Source: Acidobacteria bacterium UBA2994
GTDB taxonomy: Bacteria > Acidobacteriota > Vicinamibacteria > Vicinamibacterales > UBA8438
DNA: 28,454 nucleotides
Direction: 5' to 3'
NCBI GenBank assembly: GCA_002346545.1
Contig: DEAA01000017.1
Span: 52,226 to 80,679, forward strand
Below, one piece after another: positions 1-7,579 of this stretch (position 1 is the first letter of the stretch; the number at the start of each line of letters is the position of its first letter). Below the pieces are notes generated by a model. That model had not been told where the DNA came from. It did no database searches and worked only from the letters and a program-made list of their open reading frames with translations. The translations under genes and the position numbers were made by a program.

Positions 1-288
1 CTCGATCCAGCCTCGGGGCCAGCCATGGTCGCAATTCCGTTGTACTTCGAAGGGGATCGTGTCCAGACTTTCGAACGGGTCGTGGTAACGGCCTGCGATC
101 TTTCGACGCAGGTGGCGCGCGTGGTCGAGCGGGGATTCACCGAAGAGGAGGCCCGCCACCGGATCGCGGCGCAACTTCCAACGGAAGAGAAGGCCCGTCA
201 GGCCGACCATGTCGTCTGGACCGACCGCAGGTTCGCCGACACGGACCGACAGGTCGAAGAAGTCTGGGCCGTGCTCACTCGGCCCTGA
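1..288 (+). CDS. coaE: Dephospho-CoA kinase, C-terminal part (5' end outside window)
   Basis: This is the last 95 codons of a gene that enters from the left edge in frame 1. The fragment matches the C-terminal half of dephospho-CoA kinase, which phosphorylates the 3'-OH of dephospho-CoA in the last step of CoA synthesis. Visible landmarks are an IPLYFE segment (the family's DIPLLFE), a VVVTAC strand, an R-G-F-T-E-E-E-A stretch followed by RIAAQL (the lid and helix region with the conserved Arg and Gln), and a final helix ending near EVW. The P-loop should lie upstream of base 1. An ATG at 25 is internal to a conserved segment and is unlikely to be the real start. The gene ends five bases before the convergent folD stop. 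Confidence 0.85.
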   Translation, partial: LDPASGPAMVAIPLYFEGDRVQTFERVVVTACDLSTQVARVVERGFTEEEARHRIAAQLPTEEKARQADHVVWTDRRFADTDRQVEEVWAVLTRP

Positions 289-292
289 CGGT

Positions 293-1255
293 TCAGCGCT
301 CGCCGACGTCAGACCGAGCCCGCCGGAGCTCGGCGGCCCGCACTGTGTTCGATAAAAGCATCGAGATGGTCAGGGGACCAACGCCGCCAGGCACCGGCGT
401 GAGCGCGCCGGCGATCTCCTCCACCTCGGGATGTACATCGCCGACCACGGTGCGACCTCGCCGCTCGAGCACCTCGAGACGCGGAGAATCTGCTCCGAAG
501 AGCGCGACAACCTTGTCGCGGTCGCTGACGTAGGTTGTACCGACGTCGATTACCGTCGCCCCCGGCTTGACGAAGTCCCTGTTCACGAATCCCGGACGTC
601 CGATCGCGGCCACGAGGATGTCCGCGACCGCGGCCACCTCTGGCAGATCCACCGTGCGGGAATGACAGATCGTCACGGTCGCGCTGCGATGGAGCAGCAA
701 CATGGCCATAGGCTTACCGACGATGTCGCTGCGGCCGATCACGACGGCCTGGCGGCCCTCGATCGGGATCTCGTATTGATCGAGCATCTCGACGATACCT
801 GATGGCGTGCACGGAGCCAGCCCCGGTTCTCGCTGCACCAGCCGGCCGACGTTGACGGCGTGGAACCCGTCCACGTCCTTGTCCGGATCGATGGCACCGA
901 ATACACGGCGTTCAGCGTCGCGACCCATGCCCGACGGGAGCGGCGATTGCACGAGAATACCGTCGATCTCGTCGGCCTCGTTGAAGCGGCGCACGCAATC
1001 CAACACCTCGTCTACGCTGGCGGTCTCTGAGAAGCGTCGCAAGTCGGCCAACATCCCGAGCTCATCGCACGCCTTCACCTTGTTGCGAACATAGATCTCT
1101 GAACCTCCGTCGTTGCCAGCGAGGACGATCCCCAGCCCTGGAGGGCGACCGGTCGCGCCGCTGAACGCTGCGATCCGCGGCCCCAGCGCTTCTCGAATCG
1201 ATGCCCCCACCACCTTGCCATCCAAGCGTCGCGCCACCGTCTCTTCTCCCGTCAT
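293..1255 (-). CDS. folD: Bifunctional methylene-THF dehydrogenase/cyclohydrolase FolD
   Basis: FolD oxidises 5,10-methylene-THF with NADP+ and hydrolyses the product to 10-formyl-THF, supplying one-carbon units in the cytosol. The 320-aa protein has the catalytic YxxxK motif (Tyr55, Lys59), the DGILVQSPLP segment with the conserved Gln (the family more often has VQLPLP), DPDKDVDGF, the Rossmann motif GRSDIVGKPMA, and the C-terminal PVPGGVGPLT signature. The length is somewhat above the usual 280-300 aa, mainly because of an insertion near VSDRDKVVALFGADS and a short Arg-rich tail. The start is ATG at 1255; no good ribosome-binding site precedes it. It is divergent from the NSS transporter gene and convergent with coaE. 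Confidence 0.95.
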   Translation of the reverse strand: MTGEETVARRLDGKVVGASIREALGPRIAAFSGATGRPPGLGIVLAGNDGGSEIYVRNKVKACDELGMLADLRRFSETASVDEVLDCVRRFNEADEIDGILVQSPLPSGMGRDAERRVFGAIDPDKDVDGFHAVNVGRLVQREPGLAPCTPSGIVEMLDQYEIPIEGRQAVVIGRSDIVGKPMAMLLLHRSATVTICHSRTVDLPEVAAVADILVAAIGRPGFVNRDFVKPGATVIDVGTTYVSDRDKVVALFGADSPRLEVLERRGRTVVGDVHPEVEEIAGALTPVPGGVGPLTISMLLSNTVRAAELRRARSDVGER

Positions 1256-1265
1256 AAACTACATT

Positions 1266-1284
1266 GGCTCAGGCTGCCTAAGCC
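1266..1284. promoter_or_regulatory. Imperfect palindrome in the folD/transporter divergent gap
   Basis: GGCTCAGGC and GCCTAAGCC face each other around a central T, giving nine paired positions with one C/A mismatch. It lies 10 bases upstream of the folD start, in the 104-base gap between the divergent folD and NSS genes. It could be an operator for a dimeric regulator or simply a hairpin in a folD leader. No convincing -35/-10 pair was found here. Confidence 0.3.
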
Positions 1285-1359
1285 GACGCGATCTTAGCAG
1301 GGGGCGAGGCATTGGTTTCGTGTAGACTTCCCCGACCCCATCCACCGGGGGACTCCGCC

Positions 1360-2724
1360 ATGGCAACGAGCAACAATCGGGGCACCTGGGGCTCGAAGAC
1401 AGGCTTCATCCTGGCTGCCGCCGGCTCCGCCGTCGGGCTCGGCAACATCTGGGGGTTTCCCACTCAAGTCGGACAAGGCGGAGGCGCGGTCTTTGTCCTG
1501 GTCTACCTCGCCTGCGTCATCCTGATTTGTCTGCCGATCATGCTGGCCGAGATGACCATCGGCCGGCGCGCTCAACTCGACCCAGTTGGGGCATACGCCG
1601 CTCTGCGGCCAGGGTCGGCCTGGTGGCTCGTCGGCGGCCTTGGCGTGCTCGCCGGAGCAGGTATCCTCTCGTTCTATTCCGTCATTGCAGGCTGGTCGGT
1701 GGCCTACATCTGGTTCATGGCCTCGGGGGCCGTCACCGGTGACGCCGAGGCCATCGGTGGCTTTTTTCGCACCTTCACCGCCAACGGCCCTCTGAGTGTG
1801 GCGCTGACTCTGGCGGTGCTCGGCGCCACCGCCACGGTGCTGATCGGCGGCGTGCAAGCAGGCATCGAGCGAGTCACCAAGCTACTAATGCCACTGCTGA
1901 TCGGACTGCTGCTCGTGCTGGCGGTCCGTGCCTTTACGCTGCCTGGCGCCTCAGAAGGTTTGCGCTACTACCTGCGGCCGGACTTCTCCCGCATCACTGA
2001 CCCGGCGGTGCTGAACGCGGCCCTCGGCCAGGCGTTCTTCTCGCTCAGCCTGGGCATGGGCGCCATCCTCACCTACGGCAGCTATCTCAGTAAACGCGAG
2101 AGCCTTGTCAGTGCAGCAGGCTGGGTGGTGGTCCTCGACACCTCGATGGCCCTACTCGCCGGGTTCGTGATCTTCCCAGCTGGCTTCTCGATTGACGGCT
2201 TCAACCCGAACGCGAGCGGCCCCGGCCTGATCTTCGCCGTCCTCCCGAGACTCTTCTCCACCCTGCCCGGAGGGGAACTCTTCGGCGCCGCGTTCTTCAT
2301 CCTCCTGACCATGGCGGCGCTCACCTCAACTATCTCGCTTCTCGAGGTGCCGGTCGCGCACTGCATCGATGCTCGGGGCTGGAGTCGTCCCAAAGCGGTA
2401 GCGGTGGTCACGACGGCCATCTTCGTCCTAGCCGTCCCGTCAGCGCTCTCGAACGGCGCCAATGCGTTCTTTAGCGGACTCCCCAGCGTCGGTATGAACT
2501 TCCTTGATCTCATGGGGGTGATCTGGAACAACTTCGCGCTCCCGATCGGCGGCTTCCTCACTGCCATCTTCGTCGGCTGGGTGTGGCGCGTGGATCAGGC
2601 TATCGGCGAGCTGGAACAGCACGGCGCGCGCTTCGCGGCGGCGGGATTGTGGAGCGTCCTCATCAAATGGGTGTGTCCGGTGGCGATCGGCATCATCATC
2701 GTCTACACCTTCATCACGATGTAG
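1360..2724 (+). CDS. Sodium-dependent amino-acid transporter, NSS (SLC6/LeuT) family
   Basis: A 454-aa inner-membrane Na+ symporter. The N-terminus carries the NSS signature: WGSKTGFILAAAGSAVGLGNIW, then FP and a Gly-rich stretch, followed by many hydrophobic segments consistent with 11-12 helices. In LeuT an Arg (Arg30) sits before FP and forms the outer gate; here this position is Gly32. The start at ATG 1360 is chosen because it leaves a short cytoplasmic tail before WGSK and has GGGG about ten bases upstream; an in-frame ATG at 1312 would add 16 unconserved residues. Twelve bases separate it from the following AGCS transporter, so the two are probably co-transcribed. The substrate cannot be read from sequence but is likely an amino acid. 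Confidence 0.9.
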   Translation: MATSNNRGTWGSKTGFILAAAGSAVGLGNIWGFPTQVGQGGGAVFVLVYLACVILICLPIMLAEMTIGRRAQLDPVGAYAALRPGSAWWLVGGLGVLAGAGILSFYSVIAGWSVAYIWFMASGAVTGDAEAIGGFFRTFTANGPLSVALTLAVLGATATVLIGGVQAGIERVTKLLMPLLIGLLLVLAVRAFTLPGASEGLRYYLRPDFSRITDPAVLNAALGQAFFSLSLGMGAILTYGSYLSKRESLVSAAGWVVVLDTSMALLAGFVIFPAGFSIDGFNPNASGPGLIFAVLPRLFSTLPGGELFGAAFFILLTMAALTSTISLLEVPVAHCIDARGWSRPKAVAVVTTAIFVLAVPSALSNGANAFFSGLPSVGMNFLDLMGVIWNNFALPIGGFLTAIFVGWVWRVDQAIGELEQHGARFAAAGLWSVLIKWVCPVAIGIIIVYTFITM

Positions 2725-2736
2725 CCCGGAGTCAGG

Positions 2737-4440
2737 ATGGACGTCCTCGAGCTGATCATCCAGCAGGTCAAACACTACGTCGATGACTTCGGCGTGCCGG
2801 TGGGCGATCAGGTGATCCCGCTCAAGGTCATCGCCCTCCTGGGCACCGGCTTCTTCCTGACGCTGCGACTGGGCTTTGTCCAGGTCCGCCACCTGTCGCA
2901 CGGATTCGCCATCGCAAGCGGACGCTATGACAAACCCGACGAGCCGGGCGATGTCTCGCACTTTCAGGCCCTGACGACCGCGCTCTCAGCGACGGTAGGC
3001 ATCGGCAACATCGCCGGCGCGGCCTGGGCTATCCACTACGGCGGACCGGGTGCGTTGTTCTGGATGTGGATGACAGCGCTCCTGGGCGCGGCGACGAAGT
3101 TCTCGGAGGTTACGCTGGCACAGAAGTACCGCGACGTCACCCCTGAAACCCACAAGCATGAAGGCACGATCGCCGGCGGTCCGATGTACTACATAGAGCG
3201 CGGGATGGGTCCGCAGTGGCGCTGGATGGCGATCTTCTTCGCCGTGGCGCTCGGCTTCACCGCCTTCATCACCGGCAACGCCGTACAGGCGAACACGCTA
3301 GCCGACACCATGGAGTCCAATTTCGGGGTCCCCAACGTGATCACCGGGCTGGTGGCAGCCACCGTCGTAGCCGCGGTGATCCTGGGCGGCATCACTCGGA
3401 TCGGCCGGGTCACCGGTATCCTCGCTCCGGCCATGGCCAGCGTCTATGTCCTTGGGGCGATGGTCATCATCGTGATGAACGCCGGCGAGGTCTTGCCCGC
3501 CTTCGCGCTAATCCTCAGAGAGGCGTTCAACCCGAGCGCTGGTGTGGCAGGTACGGGCATCGGCGTGCTCTTGGTCACGCTGAACTGGGGTGTAAATCGC
3601 GGCCTCTTCTCGAACGAGGCCGGACAAGGATCGGCTCCCATCGCCCACGCCGCCGCCAAAACCGATGAACCGGTTTCCGAAGGAGCAGTTGCCCTCGTGG
3701 AGCCATTCATCGACACCATCGTGATCGTCACCATGACCTGCCTGGTGATCATCATCACCGGGGTGTACGACGACCGCGTGCCGTCGCAACTCACGCTCGC
3801 CGGCGGTGACTTGACCTATGTGACCGAGGGCGCAGACGGAAGCCTCACCGAGACCGATGCCCCGGACGCGATCCGGGTGGAAGACGGACGGCAACCCACC
3901 GGGGCTGGTGTCGCCGCCTTCGCCTGGCACGACGTGTCGGTCGAGCGCTTCTTCGTGGACCCCGCCCAGACCGAACCCTTCGACGGCGTCATCGATCCGG
4001 CAAACGGTCTGGCCCGGAGCAACGACGGCACGAGCTACACAGTGCTCTATGGCAATGCCCCGGAAGGTGGTGCCCCGTTGACCCAACTTGCCTTCCAACG
4101 CGGCCTGGCGCCTCTTGGCGGATGGGGCGGGTGGATCGTCGTGCTGTCAGTGATCCTCTTTGCCGTCTCAACCGCAATCGCCTGGAGCTACTACGGCGAC
4201 CGCTGTGCGGCCTATCTCTTCGGTGGCAGAGCGGTACTCCCCTACCGCCTGGTCTACGTCGGGATGGTGTTCCTGGGCACGATCCTCGCTCCTGCGGCAG
4301 CCTGGGATCTCGGCGACATCGCGCTGGGGATCGTCATCCTCCCCAACCTGCTTGCCCTAGTGGTGTTGTCTGGAGAGACGCGGGCGCTGATGAAGAGCTA
4401 CTTCGAACGCCGTCCATGGTCTACCGGGCGTCGCGGCTAA
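2737..4440 (+). CDS. Sodium:alanine/glycine symporter, AGCS family, with large loop insert
   Basis: A 567-aa membrane protein of the alanine or glycine:cation symporter family. Diagnostic segments include LSATVGIGNIAGAAWAI, AGGPMYYIERGMG and GLFSNEAGQGSAPIAHAAA. A usual member is about 450-500 aa. The excess is a hydrophilic, Asp/Gly/Thr-rich stretch at about residues 343-455, between the ITGVYDD segment and the next helix (WGGWIVVLSVILFAV). By topology this insert should lie outside the membrane. It starts at ATG 2737 with GGAGTCAGG just upstream, 12 bases after the NSS gene. The pair suggests an amino-acid uptake unit with different substrate preferences. Confidence 0.92.
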   Translation: MDVLELIIQQVKHYVDDFGVPVGDQVIPLKVIALLGTGFFLTLRLGFVQVRHLSHGFAIASGRYDKPDEPGDVSHFQALTTALSATVGIGNIAGAAWAIHYGGPGALFWMWMTALLGAATKFSEVTLAQKYRDVTPETHKHEGTIAGGPMYYIERGMGPQWRWMAIFFAVALGFTAFITGNAVQANTLADTMESNFGVPNVITGLVAATVVAAVILGGITRIGRVTGILAPAMASVYVLGAMVIIVMNAGEVLPAFALILREAFNPSAGVAGTGIGVLLVTLNWGVNRGLFSNEAGQGSAPIAHAAAKTDEPVSEGAVALVEPFIDTIVIVTMTCLVIIITGVYDDRVPSQLTLAGGDLTYVTEGADGSLTETDAPDAIRVEDGRQPTGAGVAAFAWHDVSVERFFVDPAQTEPFDGVIDPANGLARSNDGTSYTVLYGNAPEGGAPLTQLAFQRGLAPLGGWGGWIVVLSVILFAVSTAIAWSYYGDRCAAYLFGGRAVLPYRLVYVGMVFLGTILAPAAAWDLGDIALGIVILPNLLALVVLSGETRALMKSYFERRPWSTGRRG

Positions 4441-4462
4441 GCGCACGCAGGCTGCGAGCCCC

Positions 4463-5101
4463 CTAGCCGGCCCGATTGAGGAGATCGACGTAATCCCGGA
4501 CGCGCGATGCTGGGTCGCCATTTCCCATCAGGTCGGAGATAACTGCCACCGACGACGCTCCTGCGGCGATCACATCTGACGCCTTATCAAGGCTGATGCC
4601 GCCGATGGCGACGACCGGAGTAGTCCCCACCTGCGCACGGGTACGTCGCACGGCATCCAGGCCGACCGGCTCGTAGCCGGTATCCTTGGTTTTCGTCGTA
4701 AAGATCGGCCCGATGGCTACATAGTCGACCGACTCTTCGAGCGCCCGAGCGACCTGTGCCTCGTCGTGGGTCGAACGCCCGATCAGACGGTCCGGACCGA
4801 GTAAGCGGCGGGCGGCATCCACCGGCAGATCGTCCTGACCCAAGTGCACGCCGGCCGCATCAGCCATGAGGGTGAGGTCAGACCGATCGTTGATGATCAC
4901 CCTGGCCGCAGTGCGTTCGGCCGCCGTGACGATCGTACGACTCCATTCGAGAAGCTGCCCCAACTCGACGCCCGGTGCTCTAAGCTGCAGGCAGCGGGCC
5001 CCACCGGCGAGGTAGGCACGCGCGAGGGACACGGGATCACGACCGTGGGTCGCAGCCACCGCCACATCGACGACCGCATAGAGACGAGGCAATAGCCGCA
5101 T
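4463..5101 (-). CDS. thiE: Thiamine-phosphate synthase ThiE
   Basis: ThiE joins HMP-pyrophosphate and the thiazole phosphate to make thiamine monophosphate. The 212-aa TIM-barrel protein shows LQLR at strand 2, VIINDRSDLTLMADAAGVHLGQDD (pyrimidine and Mg2+ site with the ND and QDD motifs), IGRSTHDEAQV, GPIFTTKTKDTG (phosphate-binding Lys) and VVAIGGI. One oddity is that the family's QxRxK motif reads Gln39-Leu-Arg41-Ala-Pro43, so the pyrophosphate-binding Lys is replaced by Pro. The ATG start lies two bases after the stop of the M24 peptidase gene, with GGGAGG about eleven bases upstream, so the two are likely coupled. No other thiamine gene and no TPP riboswitch were seen nearby. A diverged ThiE/TenI relative remains possible. 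Confidence 0.87.
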   Translation of the reverse strand: MRLLPRLYAVVDVAVAATHGRDPVSLARAYLAGGARCLQLRAPGVELGQLLEWSRTIVTAAERTAARVIINDRSDLTLMADAAGVHLGQDDLPVDAARRLLGPDRLIGRSTHDEAQVARALEESVDYVAIGPIFTTKTKDTGYEPVGLDAVRRTRAQVGTTPVVAIGGISLDKASDVIAAGASSVAVISDLMGNGDPASRVRDYVDLLNRAG

Positions 5102-5103
5102 CC

Positions 5104-6270
5104 TTATCCGACCTCCCGTAGGTCGAGCGACACATTTGTCAGCAACCGGTAGCCGTCGGTCGTCACCACTACATCATCCTCGAGGCGAACGCCGCCATGC
5201 TCCGGCAGATACACACCCGGCTCGACGGTGAACACCATGCCGGGCTCCAGGGGCACATCCTCAGGATCTGGCACACCATCAGGGACCCGGCGGCGACCGA
5301 TCCGTGGCGCCTCGTGCACCTCGATCCCGAGGCCGTGTCCAGTTCCGTGGCCGAAGGCCTCACCCAGTCCTTTCGACTCGAGCGTACTCCGCGCCGCGTG
5401 GTCGATAGCCGCGGTAGTGGCCCCCACGCGGACGGTATCGAGCGCGGACTGATGTGCCTCCCGGACCGCACCGTGCCACGAGCGCGCTTCGTCGGACGGC
5501 GCCCCGAGACTCGCGACTCGGGTCAGATCGACACAGTAGCCCCGGTAGACTCCACCGAAGTCCAGGAGAACCAGATCCCCTTTCTTCAACACCCGGCTAC
5601 CGGGCCGAGCATGCGGCAGGGCGGTGTGCGAGCCAGACGCCACAATCGTGTCGAACGCGGGCCGTTCGAACCCTGCCTTGCGGATCGCATGGTCGATATT
5701 GGCAGCCACCTCGAGTTCGGTCGTCCCGAACCTGAGACGGGTAATCTGGTCCTCCATCACCGCCGAGATACGTGCTCCGGCCTCTGTCAGGACCTGCAAT
5801 TCAGATGCATCCTTCACCAGGCGTCCCGCCTCAACGAGATCGCGCGACGACACGAGCTCCGGCCCCTCCTCTGCCAGCGCCGTCTGGAGCCAGTCGTATT
5901 GGGCCAGACAAATATGCGCCGCTTCCACACCCACTTTGGAGACGCCGCTGGCCCGCAGCAAGTCGCGATACGTCGCCTCATAGGACGACTCGACGTCCAC
6001 GACGGAGATCGCCTCAGACTCGATCGCGTCGGCGGCCGCCCGAGCCACGGTCGCGTAACGGTTGTCCACAATGAACCGGACGGCGTCAACTGTCACCAGC
6101 AGGGCACCCGCGCTCCCGGCAAAGCCGCTCAGATAGAAGACGTTCGGTAGATGGGTAACCAGCAGCGCCGGGAGCCCGGCCTCGTCGAGACGACGCCTAA
6201 GATCAGCCTGACGGCGATCGTGCCGGTTCCGTAATCCAGCCGATCTCTCCACCGCGCTAACTGATGGCAA
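5104..6270 (-). CDS. Xaa-Pro aminopeptidase / M24 metallopeptidase
   Basis: A cytosolic dimetal peptidase predicted to remove N-terminal residues preceding proline. In the 388-aa protein an N-terminal creatinase-like domain (about residues 15-150, with VFYLSGFAGSAGALLV) precedes a pita-bread domain carrying all five metal ligands: Asp237 and Asp248 (LLDFGG...CVDLTR), His312 (GTGHGLGIEVHE), Glu350 (FTVEPGVY) and Glu364 (VRLEDDVVV). The ATG at 6270 overlaps the last 14 bases of the upstream pilM-like stub and has only a weak ribosome-binding site; a start a few codons further in cannot be excluded. thiE follows with a two-base gap. Confidence 0.92.
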   Translation of the reverse strand: MPSVSAVERSAGLRNRHDRRQADLRRRLDEAGLPALLVTHLPNVFYLSGFAGSAGALLVTVDAVRFIVDNRYATVARAAADAIESEAISVVDVESSYEATYRDLLRASGVSKVGVEAAHICLAQYDWLQTALAEEGPELVSSRDLVEAGRLVKDASELQVLTEAGARISAVMEDQITRLRFGTTELEVAANIDHAIRKAGFERPAFDTIVASGSHTALPHARPGSRVLKKGDLVLLDFGGVYRGYCVDLTRVASLGAPSDEARSWHGAVREAHQSALDTVRVGATTAAIDHAARSTLESKGLGEAFGHGTGHGLGIEVHEAPRIGRRRVPDGVPDPEDVPLEPGMVFTVEPGVYLPEHGGVRLEDDVVVTTDGYRLLTNVSLDLREVG

Positions 6271-6466
6271 TGGCCACCGACTCGACCGTGGGAAGATCTT
6301 CCGCGTTATCGGTGACGACCAAGGTCGACTGGTAGGTGCGGGCCGAAGCGATACGTCGACGTCGGACCGTCGTCTGGCGCAGTTCCACCGCCTTCACGGC
6401 ACTCAAGCCGATATCGAGCCCGATCAGCGATTTGGTCCTGCGCACCAACACGTTATCGTCTCCCAA
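6257..6466 (-). pseudogene. pilM: PilM-like N-terminal stub (type IV pilus actin-like protein remnant)
   Basis: A 69-codon reading frame (TTG start) whose first half, KSLIGLDIGLSAVKAVELRQ, matches the N-terminal phosphate-1 strand of PilM, the FtsA/actin-like cytoplasmic protein of type IV pilus assembly. The family's pattern is K-x-L-[IV]-G-L-D-I-G-x-S-x-V-K-x-V-E-L. Full PilM is about 350 aa. Here the similarity fades after about 45 residues and a TAG ends the frame inside the start of the M24 gene. Reading past the stop gives nothing PilM-like, so this looks like a deletion end-point and not a point mutation. No pilN/O/P lies beside it. It could be a functional micro-protein, but a remnant is more likely. 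Confidence 0.55.
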
Positions 6467-6672
6467 GCGTCAGCCCGTCCGTAGCCGACCACTTTGCACC
6501 ATGGAAGTCGCACACTTGCGAGGATCCGTCAGAGATTCGCGGCAGCGGTCACCCGTCGCCTCGTGCACTTCGGTCTATCGGTCAGGACACGCCCAGGCTG
6601 CACCCTGCCTAGCAACACAGTGGCGATGGGCACACGAAACGACCCAGGCGGACGTCCAGCCCCCACCCGTCA
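6467..6672. other. Intergenic stretch between pilM stub and rplM promoter
   Basis: About 200 bases between a minus-strand gene remnant and the plus-strand ribosomal promoter. The short frames here are not conserved-looking, and no RNA gene was recognised. It may hold the lost promoter side of the pilM region. Confidence 0.4.
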
Positions 6673-6701
6673 TTGACAGCCCCTCTAATTGCCCGTATCA
6701 T
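6673..6701 (+). promoter_or_regulatory. Sigma-70 promoter of rplM operon
   Basis: A perfect -35 TTGACA (6673-6678) and a -10 TATCAT (6696-6701) are separated by exactly 17 bases. Transcription should begin near 6708, about 35 bases before the rplM ATG. It is the best promoter in the window and fits a highly expressed ribosomal operon. Confidence 0.85.
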
Positions 6702-6715
6702 CGGAGTTTACGTCT

Positions 6716-6732
6716 GTGGCCTAGGGGGCCAC
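6716..6732 (+). promoter_or_regulatory. Leader hairpin just upstream of rplM ribosome-binding site
   Basis: GTGGCC, loop TAGGG, GGCCAC form a perfect six-pair stem. It ends one base before the GGAGAGGG ribosome-binding site (6734-6741) and occupies most of the predicted 35-base leader. In E. coli L13 represses its own mRNA through the leader; this hairpin is a candidate site for similar control, which is inference. Confidence 0.5.
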
Positions 6733-6742
6733 TGGAGAGGGA

Positions 6743-7174
6743 ATGTCAACATTCGTTCCAACCCCGTCCAGCATCGACCGGCAGTGGCATGTGATCGACG
6801 CTGGGGACCAGATCCTTGGACGGGTCGCCACCATGGCCGCGCGCCTGCTACAGGGGAAGCACAAGCCCCAGTACGCACCATTTCTCGACACGGGCGACTT
6901 CGTCATTATCACTAACGCGGCCAGCATAAAACTCACCGGCGCCAAGGAAGACCAGAAACTCTACCGCTACCACAGCGGCTACCCAGGCGGACTCCGGGAG
7001 GAGCGCGCCAAGGTGCTGCGGGACCGCATCCCCTCGCGCATAATGGAACAGGCCGTGCGTGGCATGCTCCCGAAGACCAAGCTCGGTAATCAGATGTATC
7101 GCAAGCTGAAGGTGTACGCTGGGGCTTCGCACCCGCACGCGGCCCAGCAGCCAAACCCACTCGAGGTGTCCTGA
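6743..7174 (+). CDS. rplM: Large ribosomal subunit protein uL13
   Basis: A 143-aa protein of normal length for L13, an early-assembling 50S protein. Recognisable segments are WHVIDAGDQILGRVAT near the N-terminus, LQGKHKPQYAPFLDTGDFVII, KLTGAKEDQKLYRYHSGYPGG, and AVRGMLPKTKLGNQMYRKLKVYAG. GGAGAGGG lies two bases upstream of the ATG. It is the first gene of the translation operon and is followed by rpsI with a one-base gap, the usual rplM-rpsI pair. Confidence 0.98.
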   Translation: MSTFVPTPSSIDRQWHVIDAGDQILGRVATMAARLLQGKHKPQYAPFLDTGDFVIITNAASIKLTGAKEDQKLYRYHSGYPGGLREERAKVLRDRIPSRIMEQAVRGMLPKTKLGNQMYRKLKVYAGASHPHAAQQPNPLEVS

Positions 7175-7175
7175 C

Positions 7176-7568
7176 GTGGTGGCAACGAGTTTTTACGGCA
7201 CTGGCCGGCGGAAGTCGTCGACCGCGAGGGTCTTCCTGAAGCCCGGTAGCGGCGAGTTCGAACTGCGCGGGTCGACGCTCGAGAAGCGTTTTCCGTCCGA
7301 TTCGGTCCGAACCCGAATCCGGACTCCACTCGAAGTGGCCGAGGCCGTCGACAAAGTCGACATCCTCGCCACCGCCAAGGGTGGCGGAGTCGCGGGACAG
7401 GCTGACGCCTTACGGCTCGGCATCGCGCGGGCGCTCGTTGCCTTCGACCCCGAACTTCGACCGGTGCTGAAGAAGGCTGGGCTCCTGACCCGTGACGCGC
7501 GGATCAAGGAGCGGAAGAAGTACGGACTGGCCGGCGCCCGCAAGCGCTTCCAGTTCAGCAAGAGATAG
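7176..7568 (+). CDS. rpsI: Small ribosomal subunit protein uS9
   Basis: A 130-aa S9 protein whose C-terminal tail reaches the ribosomal P-site tRNA. Key segments are [42 protein letters not shown], and the basic tail ending FQFSKR. It starts with GTG at 7176, immediately after the rplM stop; a second GTG at 7179 is an equally possible start. GAGGTG upstream lies inside the rplM end, so translation is probably coupled. Confidence 0.97.
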   Translation: MVATSFYGTGRRKSSTARVFLKPGSGEFELRGSTLEKRFPSDSVRTRIRTPLEVAEAVDKVDILATAKGGGVAGQADALRLGIARALVAFDPELRPVLKKAGLLTRDARIKERKKYGLAGARKRFQFSKR

Positions 7569-7579
7569 ACGGAGGCAGC

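Noticed and set aside
1294..2961. Minus-strand frames (1294-1857, 2082-2567, 2440-2961) opposite the NSS transporter
   Set aside because: Shadow frames with low-complexity, motif-free products; the plus strand encodes clear membrane transporters.
4441..4462. Terminator between the AGCS gene and thiE
   Set aside because: The 22-base convergent gap has no stable stem followed by a T-run in either direction.
5197..6150. 317-codon plus-strand open frame opposite the M24 peptidase gene
   Set aside because: It is antisense to a protein with all five metal ligands, has no recognisable motif, and is a normal by-product of GC-rich codon bias.
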